Below, one piece after another: positions 34,815 through 43,672 of a stretch of DNA of 64,000 bases. The notes below the pieces were generated by a model that had not been told where the DNA came from, made no database searches, and saw nothing but the letters and a program-made list of their open reading frames with translations. A program made the translations under genes and the position numbers. Source of the DNA: Cystobacter ferrugineus (lineage in GTDB: Bacteria; Myxococcota; Myxococcia; Myxococcales; Myxococcaceae); contig NZ_MPIN01000009.1 in NCBI RefSeq assembly GCF_001887355.1, positions 310,001-374,000 on the forward strand, written 5' to 3'. Positions within the stretch are counted from its first letter, which is position 1, and every line of letters starts with the position of its first letter.

Positions 34815-36230
34815 TCACCTGACAGGCGCCGGACGACCCTGGGATGCCATCTCCAGCAGGGCGGCCCAGGCGATCTCGATGTCCCGCTCCGTGGTCCTCC
34901 AGTTGGAGAGAGCGGCACGCATCCCCGGCACCCCGTTCAGGACGGTCGGCGAGAGGAAGAGCCGCCCATCATCGCGGAGCCGATCCAGGAAGGCCCGGAT
35001 GTCCTCCTGGGTGGCGCCCCCCTGCTGGCGCAGGGTGAAGCAGACGATGTTCAGCCGCACGGGAGCCAGCAGCTCGAACGCGGTGGAGCCCGCGATGCGC
35101 TCGCCCAACATGCGCGCGAGCCGGCAGTTGCGCTCGATGATGTCCCGATACCCCGAGCGGCCATAGGCCATCAGGGTCAACCACGCGGGCAACGCCCGGA
35201 AGCGGCGCGAGTTCTCCGGCCCCTGGTCCGCGAACGGGGCGGGCCCCTGCCGCACATCGAGGTACGGCGCGTTGTTGCGGAAGATCTCGAGCAACAGCTC
35301 CGGGTGGCGGGTGAACTGCAAGGCGGAGTCATACGGGACGTTCAGCCACTTGTGCGCGTCCACCGTCACCGAGTCCGCCAACTCCATGCCGCGCGTCAGA
35401 TGGGCGAGTTCGGGCGAGCACGCCGCGAGACCTCCGAAGGCGCCATCGACATGCAACCAGAACGGATGGCGCTCCTTGAGCCGGCCAATCGCCTCCAGGT
35501 CGTCGTAGTCCCCGGTGTTCACCGTCCCGGCGCTGGCCACGACGATGCAGGGCTTGCCACCCAGGGCGTCGAGCTGGACGCGGAGCGCCTCGACATCCAT
35601 GGCTTCCCGCCCGGGCCAGGCGCGCACCCGAACCACACAGCCACGTCCCATGCCGAGCATGGACAGCGCCTTGAGGGTGCTGGAATGAGGCGTGGCGCTC
35701 AGGGTGGGAATGGGCCCCAGCGCGTACAGACCCTTCTCGGCCACGTCCACGCCGAGTTGACGGGCCACCCATTGCCTCCCGCAGGCCAGGCCCACGAAGT
35801 TCGACATGGTCGCCCCCGACACGAAGCCGCCGGAGAAGGTCTCGGGCAGGGCCAGGAGCTGGCGCAGCATCTCGAGCGTCTCCTGTTCCACCTGGGGCGC
35901 GGCGGAGCTTCCGGGATGAGAGGAGTTCAAATCGAACGTGCTCACCATCCAATCCCCCGCCAGGGCCGCGGGGGTGGTCCCGCCCTGGACGAAGCCAAAA
36001 TAGCGAGGCCCCGTGCTCCCTCCCAGCTCCTGCCCATACCGCTCCATGAAGAGACGCAGGGACGGCTCCGCGCCCAACCCCTGCTCGGGCAATGACAGGG
36101 CGTCCCGGGGCGTGGCCTTCACCGCGGGAGGCAGCTCGTCGAGCCGGTTCAGGAACGAGGACGCCTCTGTCTTCACCTGCTCCAACAACGCCTCCAACCC
36201 CCGCAGGTCCGCAATCAGGTTCTTGTCCAT
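34815..36230 (-). CDS. PLP-dependent group II decarboxylase
   Basis: A 471-residue cytoplasmic enzyme of the glutamate/aromatic-amino-acid/cysteine-sulfinate decarboxylase family. The PLP Lys is in DAHKWLNVPYD (Lys294), preceded by the Asp motif HVDGAFGGLAACSPE and by SGATMSNFVGLACGR. The RYFGFVQGGTTPAALAGDWM segment near residue 77 resembles the substrate loop of this class. Length is typical. The substrate cannot be decided from sequence. It is divergent from the UbiB-family gene, with about 90 bases between them that hold an AT-rich patch (TATACCGTCTATAT). No Shine-Dalgarno sequence is evident. Confidence 0.87.
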   Translation of the reverse strand: MDKNLIADLRGLEALLEQVKTEASSFLNRLDELPPAVKATPRDALSLPEQGLGAEPSLRLFMERYGQELGGSTGPRYFGFVQGGTTPAALAGDWMVSTFDLNSSHPGSSAAPQVEQETLEMLRQLLALPETFSGGFVSGATMSNFVGLACGRQWVARQLGVDVAEKGLYALGPIPTLSATPHSSTLKALSMLGMGRGCVVRVRAWPGREAMDVEALRVQLDALGGKPCIVVASAGTVNTGDYDDLEAIGRLKERHPFWLHVDGAFGGLAACSPELAHLTRGMELADSVTVDAHKWLNVPYDSALQFTRHPELLLEIFRNNAPYLDVRQGPAPFADQGPENSRRFRALPAWLTLMAYGRSGYRDIIERNCRLARMLGERIAGSTAFELLAPVRLNIVCFTLRQQGGATQEDIRAFLDRLRDDGRLFLSPTVLNGVPGMRAALSNWRTTERDIEIAWAALLEMASQGRPAPVR

Positions 36231-36322
36231 GGAGGATTTCTATACCGTCTATATGTTCACCAGGAACGAACCCGTGGCGGAGCACGAGCGCCCCAAGGAC
36301 ATGGGGTGAGCGGAGGTTGGGC

Positions 36323-37678
36323 GTGAAAGAGGATGATCAGGCGAAGTCGCTTCGGGAGCGGCTGCTCGGAACGGAGCGGACGCTGACCCGCTCTGGCGCC
36401 GAGCGGTTGTGGAAGACGGGACGCGGGGCCGCGGGGCTGGCGTTCTCGGCGCTCGGCGGCCGGCTGCGCGGCAAGGGCGAGGGACTCGGAGCGGCGGATG
36501 CGCGCGCCGTCGCTCAGCTCGTGTCGCGGCTGGGCGAGCTGAAGGGCCTCGCGATGAAGGCCGGTCAGATCCTCGGCTACATCGATCCGACGCTCCCGGA
36601 GGAGCTTCGCGGACTGCTCTCCGTCCTGCAGACGGCCTCTCCCGCCAGCCCGTTTCCCCAGGTGGAGGCGGAACTGCGCACGGCCCTGGGGGCGCGCGCG
36701 GACCTGCTGCTCGCCGGACTCGAGCGCCAGCCCATCTCCGTCGCAAGCATCGGGCAGGTCCACCGGGCACGTCTTCCCGAGGGCACCGAGGTCGCGGTGA
36801 AGGTGCGGCACCCCGGCATCGACGAGGCATTCCGGAGTGACTTCCGGACCGCGGGCGCCGGCTCTACGTTCGCGGCGCTGCTCGTCCCCGGGGCCGCCTC
36901 GTCCGTGCGCGGCTTCATCGAGGAGGCGCGCACCGTCATGCTCGAGGAGTGTGACTTCGCTCTGGAGCGCGAGCGGCAGGCCACCTTCGCACGGCTGCTG
37001 GCGGACGATGAGACACTCCTCATCCCCGCCGTCGAGCCCGACTGGTGCGCCCGCACCGTGCTCACCACCCGCTGGACGCCCGGGCGCTCCCTCGACGCGT
37101 TCCTGGAGGCGAATCCCTCCCAAGAGGTTCGAGACCGGATGGGCATCGCGCTGTTCTCGTTCTACGTCGGGATGCTCTACCGGCACGGCCTCTTCCACGG
37201 GGATCCACACCCGGGCAACTACGCATTCCGAGAGGATGGCCGTGCCGTCGTCTATGACTTCGGCTGCGTCCGCCACTTCGAGCCCGCGACGGTGCTCGCC
37301 TTCTCGACGCTCCTCGAGGCCGTGCGCGCCGACGAGACTCCGAGGATGAGCGAGGCCCTGGAAGCACTCGGCGCCAGGCCTCCCACCGACGCGGAGGGAC
37401 GGGCGATGCTGCGCACGTTGCTGCGCGGCTTCTTCGCGCCACTGCTCGAACACGGTGCCCACCCCATGCACCCGGGCCCGGGCCTGGAGGCCCAGCAACT
37501 CCTCCGGGACAAGCGGTTCCTCGCGAAGCTCTCGCTCCCCGGCCGCTTCCTGTTCCTGTTCCGCTTGCGCTTCGGTTTGTACGCGGTACTCGCGCGGCTG
37601 GGCTCCGTCGTGGATTGGGGCACGCTCGAGAGCCGGTGGGCCGAGGAAGCCCAGCAACGCGGCGGCACGAGCGCATGA
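36323..37678 (+). CDS. ABC1/UbiB-family atypical kinase
   Basis: A 451-residue protein with all family motifs: KxGQ (LAMKAGQILGYID), an Ala-rich loop (SVASIGQVHRARLPEG), the Lys in VAVKVRHPG, the acidic patch EECDFALERERQ, the catalytic HGDPHPGNYAF and metal-binding YDFGCVRHFE. Such ATPases support ubiquinone or menaquinone and lipid metabolism in bacteria, but this one is outside any quinone operon. A GTG at 36323 with GGAGG six bases upstream is chosen over ATGs far upstream. No transmembrane anchor is obvious, apart from a moderately hydrophobic C-terminus (GRFLFLFRLRFGLYAVL). Confidence 0.88.
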   Translation: MKEDDQAKSLRERLLGTERTLTRSGAERLWKTGRGAAGLAFSALGGRLRGKGEGLGAADARAVAQLVSRLGELKGLAMKAGQILGYIDPTLPEELRGLLSVLQTASPASPFPQVEAELRTALGARADLLLAGLERQPISVASIGQVHRARLPEGTEVAVKVRHPGIDEAFRSDFRTAGAGSTFAALLVPGAASSVRGFIEEARTVMLEECDFALERERQATFARLLADDETLLIPAVEPDWCARTVLTTRWTPGRSLDAFLEANPSQEVRDRMGIALFSFYVGMLYRHGLFHGDPHPGNYAFREDGRAVVYDFGCVRHFEPATVLAFSTLLEAVRADETPRMSEALEALGARPPTDAEGRAMLRTLLRGFFAPLLEHGAHPMHPGPGLEAQQLLRDKRFLAKLSLPGRFLFLFRLRFGLYAVLARLGSVVDWGTLESRWAEEAQQRGGTSA

Positions 37679-37732
37679 GGTCCCCCCCTGCTTCCGGGCC
37701 GGAGGGCAAACCGTCTAGTGTTGTCCGGGCCC

Positions 37733-40700
37733 ATGCTCTGTCTGACCTGCGCCGAACCCCGCATCGAGGCGCCCGAGTCCACCTGCCCGGTGTGTGGCGC
37801 CCCTCTCCAACCCCTCACCACGGACAGCCTGGAGTCGCTCGTCCAGGAGAGGCTCCAGCGGAAGATCTCCGCCCTGCGGGCCACGCGGCTGATCGATGAG
37901 CCCACCGCGACCCGGCTCTCCGATGCCCTGGTGAGCGCCACCGCGGTGAGCGTCGCGGCGCCCCTCCCCGAGGCGCCCCTGACGCTGGAGCAGAAGGCCG
38001 ACGCGCTCGCCGACAAGCTCGCGGCGCTCGAGGACTGGCGCCCCACCTGGGGCCGCTCGTTCTTCCAGTCGCTGGAGGACAGGGCCCGCGAGGAGCGCGA
38101 GGCCCGGCACCAGACGCTCCGGCGCGAGCACCGTGCCCCCCGTGGAGAAGACGAACTCGATCTCGCCTCGGACTCGGGGCAGGCGCTCTTCCACCGCGTG
38201 GACGCGGGCGCGCTGGGCGGGCTGGAGGCCATGGCCGCGCTCGATGGCGACACGGCGGACACGAGCGACTCCGCGCCCAAGCTGCACGAGTATGTCTGGT
38301 GGTTCCTCGGCGCGGTGCTGGTGCTCGGCGGCTCGTTGATGGGCGTGCGCGAGGCGTGGCGGGCGCTCGGAGGCGTCCCCCGGCAGATGCTCGTGACGGG
38401 CGCCCTCTTCGCCTACCACGCGGCCTTCGTCGGGCTCGGCGTGTTCCTCTCCCGGCGCTCGGCCTCGGTGGGCCGGGTGCTCGCGAGCATCGGCATCGCG
38501 CTGCTGCCGGTCGTCTACGTCGCGCTGTCCTCCCTCGTGGCGCTAGAGCCCCTGATGGGAGGCGTCGTGGCCACCGGGCTCACCGGGCTGTGCCTCGTCA
38601 CCCTGCGGCCCACGGCGCGGCTGCTGTACGGAGCGTCTCCGGTGTCGCTCGGGGGAGCGCTGATTCCCTCGCTCCTGGCCGGACTGCCGTTGATGGCGTT
38701 GGATGAGGCTCCTCAATCCCGCACCCTTTGCGCCTTCGTGGGCGTGGCGGCGCTGGTGGCCGCGGCGTGGCGCGTCCGGAAGGAAGCCGCGCGCCGGGCC
38801 ACGCTGGCGGTCCTCTCCACCGGCCTCTATGGCGCCGCCGCCCTGGCGCTCTTCACCGTGGCGAGCGCGCCGGAGGGCTTCGCCGCCCTCTCCCCGGGCA
38901 ACCCCCTCCTGAGTGGCATGACGCTCTGGGGTATGGCGCTCGCCGCGGTGGTCGCGGGCGTATCGGGCCAGCCGAGGGCGCACGAGTTCCATCCGCGAGC
39001 GGCCCCCGTACTGGCGACGATCGCGCACGCGGGGGTGGCCTGCGGGGCGCTCGCCAGTGCCTCCGTGGCCCTCGGCCTGACACCCGGAGCGGCCCCCAAC
39101 GTGGACCTCGCCTCGGCCCTCACCCCCCTGGTGGCGGCGCTGGCCTTCTTCGTCCTCGAGCCCCTGCGCTCCGCGCTCGTGCATCCCGGGGTGCTGTCCC
39201 TGGCACTGGCCAGCATCCTGCTGGCACGGTTGGGGACCCCCGAAGAGCCCCGCGCGTGGATGGTGGGACTCGCGATCGTGGGCGCGGGTCTGCTGCCCGT
39301 GGCGCGCGTGAGTGAACTGAGTAGCCTGCGCGCCCGGTTGCTGGGTTGGGGCGTGGTACTCTCGGTGGCCTCGCTGGCCCTGACCTCGTTCGATGTCCTG
39401 GGCGAGGGCTCGGACACTCCAAGGCCATCCATCGTGGCGGGCGCGCTGGTGGCCCTCTCCGCGCACCTCACGGGAGGCCACCGCTGGAGGGGCCTGCACT
39501 ACCTGGGAGGACTGGGCGCTCTGGTGAGTGGGCTGGCGCTCATCGACGTGCTCGGGGCACCCGGCCCTGCTCCGGCCCTGGGGCTGCTCGGCGTGATGGC
39601 GGCGATCTACGCCGGAGCCGGATTGCTCCAGCACGCGTGGATGCGCCGCGCGGGCCGACCGGATGAACTCCTCCCCCTGGATGACCTCTCGCTCGCGGTG
39701 GCCGCGCTGGGTGCCCTGCGCTCCACGCTGTTGCTCGATGTGGACGCGGAGAAGATCCTGCCGCACGCGCCCTTCACGATGGATGCCCTCCAAGAGGTTG
39801 TCCTGGGTTGCGCGCCGGCCCTCTTGCTCTCGGGGCTCCTGCTGCTGCGGGCGAGACGGGATCACAGCCGGCTCGTCAGTGCCCTGGCGGCCTGGGCGCT
39901 CGCCACCGCGGTCTGGCTACCCCTCGTCCGCTTCGTCCCGGTGGGGAGGCTCCTCGACGTCCGCGCCCTGCACTTCGCGGGAGTGGCGCTGGGGTTCTCC
40001 ATCATCGCGTCGCTGCGTCACTGGGAGGCCGGTTCCCCGGACCCTCGCTCCAAGGGCCGGCGGCTGATCGGATGGATCCGGCTGCCGTTCCCCGAATCCG
40101 GCCGGGCGCTCTACACCGATGGCTTCGCCTCCGTGGCCCTCGTGGGAAACGTGTTCTCCCTCCTGTTGCTCGCGACATGGATGGCGTTTCCCACGGAGCA
40201 GGGCCGCCCCCACGTCGTGCTCGCGGGCGCGCTGCTCGTGGCGGGCGCGGCGCTGGCCTTCCTGTCGCGAGGCTTCGTCACCTGGCGTCTGCGCGGCTCG
40301 GTGGGAACGCTCGCCGCCGTGGGGCTCTTCATCGCGCTCACCGCGGTGCTCAACCGCCTGGGGCGCCCGCTGCCTCCCGACGCGGTCGCCCTGCGGCTGA
40401 CGTGCATCGGCGGAGGGCTCTGGTTGCTGGCGCTCGCCACGCGGCGCTTCGGCCCGGCCCTGGGACTCCTCCTGGAGAACGAGCGCCATGGCCCCCTGTA
40501 CCAGTACGTCCCCTTCGCGGGAGTGGCCGTGCTGGGGGTGCTGCTCGCGGGAGATCCCCTGCTCGTGGGAGGGCCCGTCCCGTCCCGCGCGATGACGGTG
40601 GTGCCGCCCCTGTTCCCCCTGGGGGCCGCGCTCCTGGCCCTGCTGCTCGCCACGGCCTTCGAGTCACGGCCGCTCGTGAAGGCGGCCCTGCTGCTGGGAC

Positions 40701-42745
40701 TGCCAGGCGCCGCGCTGTGGGCCGTGCAGGGCACTCCCCTGGGTCATGCGCTCGTGGCGATGGATCCACCGGGAGGCCGGTGGGTTCGCGCCGACACGCT
40801 GGAGCTCGCCCGGAACCTGTCGTGGCTCGCCCGCGAGGCGTGGCTGGAGTCCGGGGAGACCGTCGCCTCGGTGTGGTACCGCGCCTTCGGGGGACTCGCC
40901 GCGGCGGGGTTCGCCTATGCCTGCGTGGGCCAGGTACTCACCCGGGTGGAGGCGCGGCATCGCTTCCTTCCCAGTCTCGCCAACCTCTTCCAGCGGTGGG
41001 CGGGCATCGCCGCGGGGCTCGTCTTCGTGGCGGCGTTCTTCCAGCCCGGGCTGGAGGCGGCCGTGCTCACGCTCGGAGCCGGACTGCTGCTGCTGAGCGC
41101 GAGCCGGGCACGGGCCCTGGGTCGTCTGGTGTGCGGAGGGGGACTGCTGTTGCTCGTCCACTCCCTGGCGCACCGTGAGCCCCGGTTCGCGGTCTGGCCG
41201 GGGCCGGTGCTCGCGCTCGTGGGGCTGCTGGCGGTGCTCCTGAGTCCCCACGTGGCCCGGTGGAGGAAGCACGACCCGGAGCGAGCCCGGATTCAGGCCC
41301 AGCTCGGAGCGCTGTTCTACGGGGTCCACGCGCTGCTGTACGCCCTGGCCACCGGGGGAAGCCCGAAGCCGGAGGTGGCCATGCCCCGGGTGCTGCTCGA
41401 GGCCCTCATGCGGAGCTGGGACGCATCCTGGAGCCAGAGCGTGGCCCTGCCCGTGACCACGGCGCTGCTCGCCACCACGCTCTTCATCGGCGCGACGCAG
41501 TGGAAGGGCGCCCTGGCCGGCCTGGGCGCGGCGTGGGGCACGATGATGGCGGGCCTCGCGGGGGTGACGGGACTCTCGGTGGCGCTCGTGGCGTTCGTCG
41601 CCGGGTTCGAGAACGGCAACGAGTACACGGACCTTCTCTCCCTCCACGGCCCCGCGCTCACGCTCGGCGTGGCGGGAGTCGCGGCGCTCGCGCACACCGC
41701 GAACCGCTGGCTGCGCGCCACCCGGGAGGATCTCGCCGGGGGACTCGCCTGGGGCCGGGACGCGTGGCTGATGATGACCGGGGCGCTGCTCGCGCTGACG
41801 GCGGCCCAGGGAAGCCCGCCGGACGAGCACGCCCTGCCGTTGGCGTTGGCCGCCCTTGGACTCGCGGTGGCGGTGGCGCTGCACTGCGCCTGGCGCGAGC
41901 GGACGGGCCGGCACGTGTACTTCGTGCAGGTGGCCGCGGTGGGGGTGTACGCGCTCGTGCGGCTCTTGTACGCCCGAGGCCTGCGCCCCGAGCACGATGC
42001 GCTCTTCGCCCTGGTGCTCGGCTTCGTGCTGGTGGGAGTGACGGTGCTGGCGCGGCGGGCGGGCATTCCGCCGGTGGCGCGGGCGACGCGCCGGTTCGCG
42101 GCGCTGCTGCCCCTGGGCATGGCCCTGGTGCTCCCCAACGAGGCCACCGGCGAGGCGGCGCTGCTGGCGGGCGGCTCGAGCCTCTTGTACGCGGCGCTGG
42201 GCACGGTGGAGCGCAGCCGTCTGTTCGGCTCGCTCGCGGCGGCCGCCTGCAACGCGGCGCTGCTCGTGGGCGCGCTCTCCATGGATCTGGAGGGCGTCGA
42301 GGTCTACCTGGCGCCGCTCGGCCTGCTGCTGTTGATGATGGGCCAGCTCTTCACGAGCAGCCTGCCCCAGGCGGCGAGGAACGCCGTGCGCGTGGTGGGC
42401 GGCCTGCTGTTGTACGTGCCCGCGGCGGCGAAGCTGACGCTACGGCTCGGGCTCGCCGAGGACGGGACGTACGCCGTCCTCTTCGGCGCGGTGTGTCTGC
42501 TCGGGGTGATGGTGGGCATGGCGCTGCGCATCCGCGCCTACCTGGCGCTGGGCACGCTGTTCCTCACGCTCGACGTGGCGGCCACGCTCGTGCACGCCGG
42601 ACTGAGGGATCACCGCGTCGGCTTCGGGGTGATGACGCTCACGGGGCTCGTCATCGTGGGGGGCCGGGTGCTCGCCACCCTGCACCGCCAGCGGGTGGAC
42701 CTGCTGTGGCGGCGCGCGAGCGTGGCCCTCAGGGGGTGGGACTGA
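37733..42745 (+). CDS. Giant polytopic membrane protein with N-terminal zinc ribbon
   Basis: A 1670-residue protein. It opens with a CxxC...CxxC zinc ribbon (CLTCAEPRIEAPESTCPVCG), then a charged helical cytoplasmic region to about residue 180. From there to the end are dozens of hydrophobic helices (VWWFLGAVLVLGGSLMG, ALLPVVYVALSSLVAL, and so on), likely 40 or more. I know no enzyme motif in it. Proteins with a zinc ribbon followed by very many helices occur in actinobacteria and myxobacteria without known function. The start has no clear ribosome site. Its last 17 bases overlap the end of the convergent bestrophin gene. Confidence 0.72.
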   Translation: MLCLTCAEPRIEAPESTCPVCGAPLQPLTTDSLESLVQERLQRKISALRATRLIDEPTATRLSDALVSATAVSVAAPLPEAPLTLEQKADALADKLAALEDWRPTWGRSFFQSLEDRAREEREARHQTLRREHRAPRGEDELDLASDSGQALFHRVDAGALGGLEAMAALDGDTADTSDSAPKLHEYVWWFLGAVLVLGGSLMGVREAWRALGGVPRQMLVTGALFAYHAAFVGLGVFLSRRSASVGRVLASIGIALLPVVYVALSSLVALEPLMGGVVATGLTGLCLVTLRPTARLLYGASPVSLGGALIPSLLAGLPLMALDEAPQSRTLCAFVGVAALVAAAWRVRKEAARRATLAVLSTGLYGAAALALFTVASAPEGFAALSPGNPLLSGMTLWGMALAAVVAGVSGQPRAHEFHPRAAPVLATIAHAGVACGALASASVALGLTPGAAPNVDLASALTPLVAALAFFVLEPLRSALVHPGVLSLALASILLARLGTPEEPRAWMVGLAIVGAGLLPVARVSELSSLRARLLGWGVVLSVASLALTSFDVLGEGSDTPRPSIVAGALVALSAHLTGGHRWRGLHYLGGLGALVSGLALIDVLGAPGPAPALGLLGVMAAIYAGAGLLQHAWMRRAGRPDELLPLDDLSLAVAALGALRSTLLLDVDAEKILPHAPFTMDALQEVVLGCAPALLLSGLLLLRARRDHSRLVSALAAWALATAVWLPLVRFVPVGRLLDVRALHFAGVALGFSIIASLRHWEAGSPDPRSKGRRLIGWIRLPFPESGRALYTDGFASVALVGNVFSLLLLATWMAFPTEQGRPHVVLAGALLVAGAALAFLSRGFVTWRLRGSVGTLAAVGLFIALTAVLNRLGRPLPPDAVALRLTCIGGGLWLLALATRRFGPALGLLLENERHGPLYQYVPFAGVAVLGVLLAGDPLLVGGPVPSRAMTVVPPLFPLGAALLALLLATAFESRPLVKAALLLGLPGAALWAVQGTPLGHALVAMDPPGGRWVRADTLELARNLSWLAREAWLESGETVASVWYRAFGGLAAAGFAYACVGQVLTRVEARHRFLPSLANLFQRWAGIAAGLVFVAAFFQPGLEAAVLTLGAGLLLLSASRARALGRLVCGGGLLLLVHSLAHREPRFAVWPGPVLALVGLLAVLLSPHVARWRKHDPERARIQAQLGALFYGVHALLYALATGGSPKPEVAMPRVLLEALMRSWDASWSQSVALPVTTALLATTLFIGATQWKGALAGLGAAWGTMMAGLAGVTGLSVALVAFVAGFENGNEYTDLLSLHGPALTLGVAGVAALAHTANRWLRATREDLAGGLAWGRDAWLMMTGALLALTAAQGSPPDEHALPLALAALGLAVAVALHCAWRERTGRHVYFVQVAAVGVYALVRLLYARGLRPEHDALFALVLGFVLVGVTVLARRAGIPPVARATRRFAALLPLGMALVLPNEATGEAALLAGGSSLLYAALGTVERSRLFGSLAAAACNAALLVGALSMDLEGVEVYLAPLGLLLLMMGQLFTSSLPQAARNAVRVVGGLLLYVPAAAKLTLRLGLAEDGTYAVLFGAVCLLGVMVGMALRIRAYLALGTLFLTLDVAATLVHAGLRDHRVGFGVMTLTGLVIVGGRVLATLHRQRVDLLWRRASVALRGWD

Positions 42746-43628
42746 CCTGGGGCGCGGACCCGTCGGCGGGCAGGAGCGCCGTCAGGTTCTTCTGGATGGT
42801 GTCGCAAATGCGCTCCAGGGGCAGATCGTTGTCGTCGTTGCCGAAGGGATCCTCGATCTCCACGCCGATCTCCTCGATGCCGAAGAAGAGGTAGGCGACG
42901 ACGAACGTGGCCGGCACCGTGGCCCACCCGAACACGTCCACCAGGGCCAGGGGCAGCGAGAAGCAATACAAGACGAGCGCCCGGCGCAGGTGCAGCATGT
43001 ACGCGAAGGGCATGGGCGTCTTGTGGATGCGCTCACAGCCGCCCAGATAGTCGATGAGCAACTGGACGTTCTGGTCGAGCTGCAACTGGACGTATTCGGC
43101 GTAGTAGCCGCGGCGCCGGCCCTCGTCGAGCAGCTCACTCATCCGCCGAGCCACGGCGAGCGGCACGTGCTGGGCACCACGCACCTGTGCCACCTGCTCG
43201 GGCGGGAGTTCGGCCGCCCTGGGCCCCAGATCAGCCGAACTCCCCCGGAGCGCCGCGGCGGACGCGTAGGGGAAGGCCGTGGTCCAGCGCAGCAGCGCGC
43301 CATAGAGGGCGGCGTCGCCGCGCAGGAAGACGCCGGCGGCGCGTGCCAGGTTGCGCGTCTCGTTGACGATGCCGCCCCACAGCTTCCGCCCCTCCCAGAA
43401 ACGGTCATAGGAGGAGTTGGTGCGGAAGACGAGCAGGAGGCTGAGCGAGATGCCCGCCAGCGTGTGCACGGTGGGCTGGATATCCATGGGCCGCACATGG
43501 AGATGGACGGCCACCACCCCCACGGACCACAGGACGCAGGCCATCACCCGGTAGACGATCTCCTTGATCATCGAGCCCCGGAGGTAATGGAAATACGTCC
43601 ACCAGCGATGCGGGTCGTAGTCGATCAT
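42729..43628 (-). CDS. Bestrophin-family anion channel (YneE/UPF0187)
   Basis: A 299-residue inner-membrane protein. Family marks are WWTYFHYLRGSMIKEIVYRV at the N-terminus, LLLVFRTNSSYDRFWEGRKL (the conserved RxNxxYDRWWEGR-like signature) and the late IEDPFGNDDNDLPL acidic belt before the last helix. Four membrane helices are visible. Bacterial bestrophins form pentameric channels for anions or, in some cases, cations. The gene ends inside the 3' end of the convergent giant membrane protein gene (17-base overlap), so transcripts of the two must collide or be antisense to each other. Confidence 0.9.
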   Translation of the reverse strand: MIDYDPHRWWTYFHYLRGSMIKEIVYRVMACVLWSVGVVAVHLHVRPMDIQPTVHTLAGISLSLLLVFRTNSSYDRFWEGRKLWGGIVNETRNLARAAGVFLRGDAALYGALLRWTTAFPYASAAALRGSSADLGPRAAELPPEQVAQVRGAQHVPLAVARRMSELLDEGRRRGYYAEYVQLQLDQNVQLLIDYLGGCERIHKTPMPFAYMLHLRRALVLYCFSLPLALVDVFGWATVPATFVVAYLFFGIEEIGVEIEDPFGNDDNDLPLERICDTIQKNLTALLPADGSAPQVSPTP

Positions 43629-43672
43629 GCGTGGGTATGCCTATGCCGTGTCCGCTCGCGTCATGGCAAGCC

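Noticed and set aside
36092-36322. UbiB-family start far upstream (36092)
   Set aside because: It would overlap the divergent decarboxylase gene; the GTG at 36323 with GGAGG fits family length.
41260-42894. Plus-strand frame over 540 codons within the giant membrane protein
   Set aside because: Arg/Gly/Ala-rich shifted frame of the real gene with no start signal.
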